Positions 63,541 through 64,000 of a DNA stretch of 64,000 nt are shown here, piece by piece. The notes under the pieces were generated by a model. That model was not told where the DNA came from. It worked only from the letters and a program-made list of their open reading frames with translations, and did not search any database. The first letter of the stretch is position 1. Each line of letters starts with the position of its first letter. Source of the DNA: CAYSWS01 sp964434935. GTDB taxonomy: Bacteria; Patescibacteriota; WWE3; UBA101185; UBA10185. Both the position numbers and the translations under genes were made by a program. The stretch lies in the NCBI GenBank assembly GCA_964434935.1, contig CAYSWS010000003.1:4084-68083 (forward strand), in the 5' to 3' direction.

Positions 63541-64000
<460 letters not shown>

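Overview
The window looks like a Candidate Phyla Radiation (Patescibacteria) genome scaffold. The reasons are a 23S rRNA gene interrupted by three group I introns, compact tightly packed operons, several multi-spanning envelope glycosyltransferases, two sortases, a LamG-repeat surface protein, a com DNA-uptake gene set and a membrane-anchored MerR-like regulator. TGA is used as a normal stop codon, so this is not a UGA-recoded lineage. Phylum-level placement is inference. There are two 100-N scaffold gaps, at 12819-12918 and 61228-61327.

Layout. 1-2643 is the 3' end of a LamG surface protein. 2737-5104 is comM-dprA. 5245-6704 is a small unknown gene, then an L10 leader with rplJ-rplL. 6721-13759 is an alpha-glucan cluster: a galT-like gene, two glycogen-synthase-type genes and two GH57 genes. 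13853-18690 holds an HTH protein, a WecG/TagA transferase, mreB, a PEGA/beta-propeller protein and a sortase. 18821-25253 holds two tRNAs, ndk, a phosphoesterase, argS and the comEA-comEC-MBL operon. 25519-28995 holds an ArsR regulator, a membrane MerR-like protein and an O-antigen-ligase-like TPR protein. 29109-32828 holds tRNA-Ala, obg, a LysM-M23 protein and rho. 33000-42769 holds a sortase with an LPETG substrate, a lipoprotein and an envelope glycan operon. 43058-44966 holds two membrane proteins of unknown function. 45320-51076 holds PIN-TRAM, radA, a Clp ATPase and ribosomal S1. 51353-56724 is a minus-strand tRNA-Ala-23S-5S unit. 56862-63533 holds membrane and secreted accessory genes on both strands plus tRNA-Ile. 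63768-64000 is the 3' end of a 16S gene.

The genes support a small-cell lifestyle built on surface display (sortases, LPETG protein, LamG protein, glycosyltransferases), alpha-glucan storage or use, and DNA uptake (comEA, split comEC, dprA, comM, radA).

The most unusual signals are these. (1) A family of 51-nt structured elements starts exactly after the CCA of three tRNAs, and each element itself ends in CCA. (2) Two closely related group I introns at E. coli-equivalent 23S positions 1917 and 1931 leave a 14-nt exon between them. (3) The 16S and 23S genes are separated by about 7.3 kb with genes on both strands. (4) The octamer TGTTCGAA is strongly over-represented in all reading frames. 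(5) Many first genes have a -10 box that ends exactly 6 nt before the start codon, which predicts leaderless mRNAs.
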